Positions 62,201 to 64,000 of a DNA stretch of 64,000 nucleotides are shown here, piece after piece. How positions within the stretch are numbered: the stretch's first letter is position 1; the number at the start of each line of letters is the position of its first letter. Below the pieces are notes generated by a model that saw only the letters and a program-made list of their open reading frames with translations, had not been told where the DNA came from and did no database searches. The position numbers and the translations under genes are program-made. Source of the DNA: Megachile rotundata (Eukaryota; Arthropoda; Insecta; Hymenoptera; Megachilidae); contig NC_134983.1 in the NCBI RefSeq assembly GCF_050947335.1, forward strand, positions 7,688,001 through 7,752,000, given 5' to 3'.

Positions 62201-62870
62201 TCACCAATCCGTGCGAACGCACAAATGAAACGCAAGGTGGGCCAAAATTGTAGACACCATTATTTATCAACATTTCATAAACGGAATTGGACGTTGAGCG
62301 TAATTTCATAATATCCAGCGAAATGAGGAATATTCGAAGAATGCGAAAGAAGATTATAAGAATAAGTAGGATCGGCCGTCAGCTTAACGTCGAGATCTTA
62401 AACTGCGCTGAACGATTGCAAGGGCAAGGAAAATTAATAAATGTGCCAGAAAAATTAATGGCGCCGAAAACTCCGCTTCGACGACATTAATCTTACCTGG
62501 CAAAGTGGCAACGGGTTTTCCAAGACGCGCACAGAAAGAAATCGTTTCAGCTCCGTTTCTCACCGTCCGTTCGTAGTGCAAATCGTCATGAGACTCTGAA
62601 ACGCGAACGGAAAGGCGATGTGAGATCGCGTTGATGAATGCCCCCATTACACGAACACCGCTAGTTACTCCTCGGAGATAAACCGCCTTCATTACTCACT
62701 TTCTGGCGTGACCTTATTCCCCTCTATAGTTTCTCTCTCTCACACACACACAGACACGCGAGAACGTGTACACAGTTACACACTGTTTCTCACTCTCTCG
62801 TTTACGATCTACCTTTCTCTCTCTTGCATCTGTCTCCTTCTCACCTGCACCTATTAACTTAATGCGAATT
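62201..62870. other. GC-balanced island with CT/CA microsatellite
   Basis: Overlapping frames occur on both strands (62287-62490 plus, 67 codons; 62384-62692 minus, 102 codons). The minus frame contains CCAGGTAAGA (complement of 62491-62500), a good 5' splice-donor match. A CT then CA microsatellite lies at 62731-62755. No domain recognised. Confidence 0.3.
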
Positions 62871-63040
62871 AATAACACCGGATTTTTTAGTCGACATGCT
62901 ATTTTCTTATAACAATATGGGTGTTTTGCTAGGTGATCAATTTTCATCGAATAGAGTATGCGGGTCTGTAAAATGTGCGATTTTTATTTTGATGTAAGTT
63001 CGCAACGGAATAGTCAGGGCCGAGTTAAGGTTTAGGTAGG

Positions 63041-63960
63041 CCCTTCGAACATTTGGAGGTTATTTTGTAGATCTGGGGATTTGGAGATTTGAGGGTTTGT
63101 GTATTGGGAAGGAAGGAATTCAGGGAATTTGAATATTTAAGGGTGGAGGATTGAGGGGGTTGAAAATTTCAGAAGGTAGGAGTTTGGTGGATTGAGAATG
63201 TAGGAGTTTGAGAATTTGGAATTCGGAAATTTGGGGATTTGGGAATTTTAGGAATATAGAAATTTTAAAAATTTCGGAATTTTGAGAAATTAGAAAATTG
63301 GGAAATTAGGGTAATTAGGGAAATTGGAAAGTTGGGAATATTATAATTTGGGAATTTGGGAAATTGGAAAATTGGAAATTTGGGATATTGTGAATTTGAG
63401 TATTTGGGAATTTAGAAATTTTAGGAAATTGCAAAATTGGGAAATTGGGAAATTGTGAAATTGGGAATTTGGGATATGGGATATTGGGATATTAGGAATT
63501 TGAGTATTTGGGAATTTAGGAATTTTAGAAAATTGCATAATTGGGAATTTGGGAAATTGGAAAATTGAGAAATTGGAAAATTAGGAAATTGGGAAATTGG
63601 AAAATTGGGCAATTGGAAATTGGGAATTTGGGAAATTGGAAATTTGGGATATTGGGAATTTGAGTATTTGGGAATTTTAGAAAATTGCAAAATTGGGAAT
63701 TTGGGAAATTGAGAAATTGGAAATTTGGAATTTGGGATATTGGGAATTTAAGAATTTTGGGAAATTGAAAAATTAGAAAATTGGGAATTTGGGAATTTGG
63801 GAAATTGGAAATTCGAGAATTCGAGAATTTGAGAATTTTTAAATAGAGAATTTCAAAAATTATTAAATCTAAAAATCTCCCAATTTGAAAACCTATAAAC
63901 TTGAACATTAAATTTTAAAAACTTGAGAATTCAAAATTTTAGAACCCCTTTCGTCAATTG
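63041..63960 (+). repeat. GGGAATTTGGGAAATTGG minisatellite
   Basis: An array of 8-bp words (GGGAATTT, GGGAAATT, GGAAAATT), densest from 63300 to 63820, with a looser start. The longer phrase GAATTTGAGTATTTGGGAAT recurs at 63392, 63496 and 63656, showing irregular higher-order duplication (104 and 160 bp). GGG runs at 63463, 63471, 63478 and 63486 with 4-5-base loops fit a G-quadruplex pattern. Minus-strand FPNSQIPNF-type frames up to 127 codons are artefacts. Confidence 0.95.
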
Positions 63961-64000
63961 CAAATTCGCAACATAAAAATTTGAAGAATTTCCAAACCAA

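Noticed and set aside
63341..63908. Several minus-strand frames rich in F, P, N, S and Q, up to 127 codons
   Set aside because: Translation of the GGGAATTT-type minisatellite.
1..64000. tRNA genes and well-known insect microRNAs
   Set aside because: GTTCGA-type T-loop words (for example near 15929, 17332 and 61290) lack acceptor and anticodon stems, and no familiar mature microRNA sequence was seen by eye.

Overview
The window looks like a gene-poor stretch of nuclear DNA from an insect, most likely a hymenopteran such as a bee. This is an inference from strong AT-richness with scattered GC-richer islands, abundant short minisatellites, Tc1/mariner-type transposon debris and the absence of any bacterial gene organisation. 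No intact protein-coding gene, rRNA, tRNA or CRISPR array can be supported. Most long open frames are either stop-free passages through tandem repeats, whose units lack stops in every frame, or chance openings in GC-rich patches. The window could be intergenic DNA or part of a very large intron.

Three things dominate the sequence. (1) A family of non-autonomous TA-flanked inverted-repeat transposons has three copies: 6563-7496, 44805-45681 (opposite orientation) and a compact copy at 61200-61471. The two long copies carry an internal 15-bp minisatellite based on ATTACTACGCGTTGG. The same rare variant units occur in both, so the array appears to have moved with the element. All copies contain CCAAT-box motifs and an NRF1-like palindrome. 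(2) Tandem repeats are plentiful. A dispersed GGGAATTTGGG-type family lies at about 300-925, 3559-4402, 10086-10460, 16286-16560, 25871-26920, 34070-34805 and 63041-63960. Other arrays have units of 179 bp (1543-2250, alternating A-B copies), 16 bp (5477-5725), 33-34 bp (18003-18262), about 21 bp with a 125/146-bp higher-order period (30286-31090), 18 bp (40660-41175), about 97 bp (42075-42550) and 35 bp (47646-47756). (3) One Tc1-like element (57710-58277) keeps both terminal repeats but only the C-terminal part of a broken transposase frame.

Between these lie long AT-rich unique tracts and GC-richer islands (about 10741-11660, 13321-13810, 15721-16190, 17161-17800, 22000-22260, 24001-24560, 40020-40460, 42551-43030, 49391-49800, 51641-52460, 55981-56480, 60111-60700, 62201-62870). 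The islands contain POU-, homeodomain- and GAGA-like motifs and are the best places to look for conserved regulatory DNA or unrecognised exons. There is no operon-like gene cooperation to describe. The biology visible here is repeat and transposon dynamics, possibly with embedded regulatory elements.
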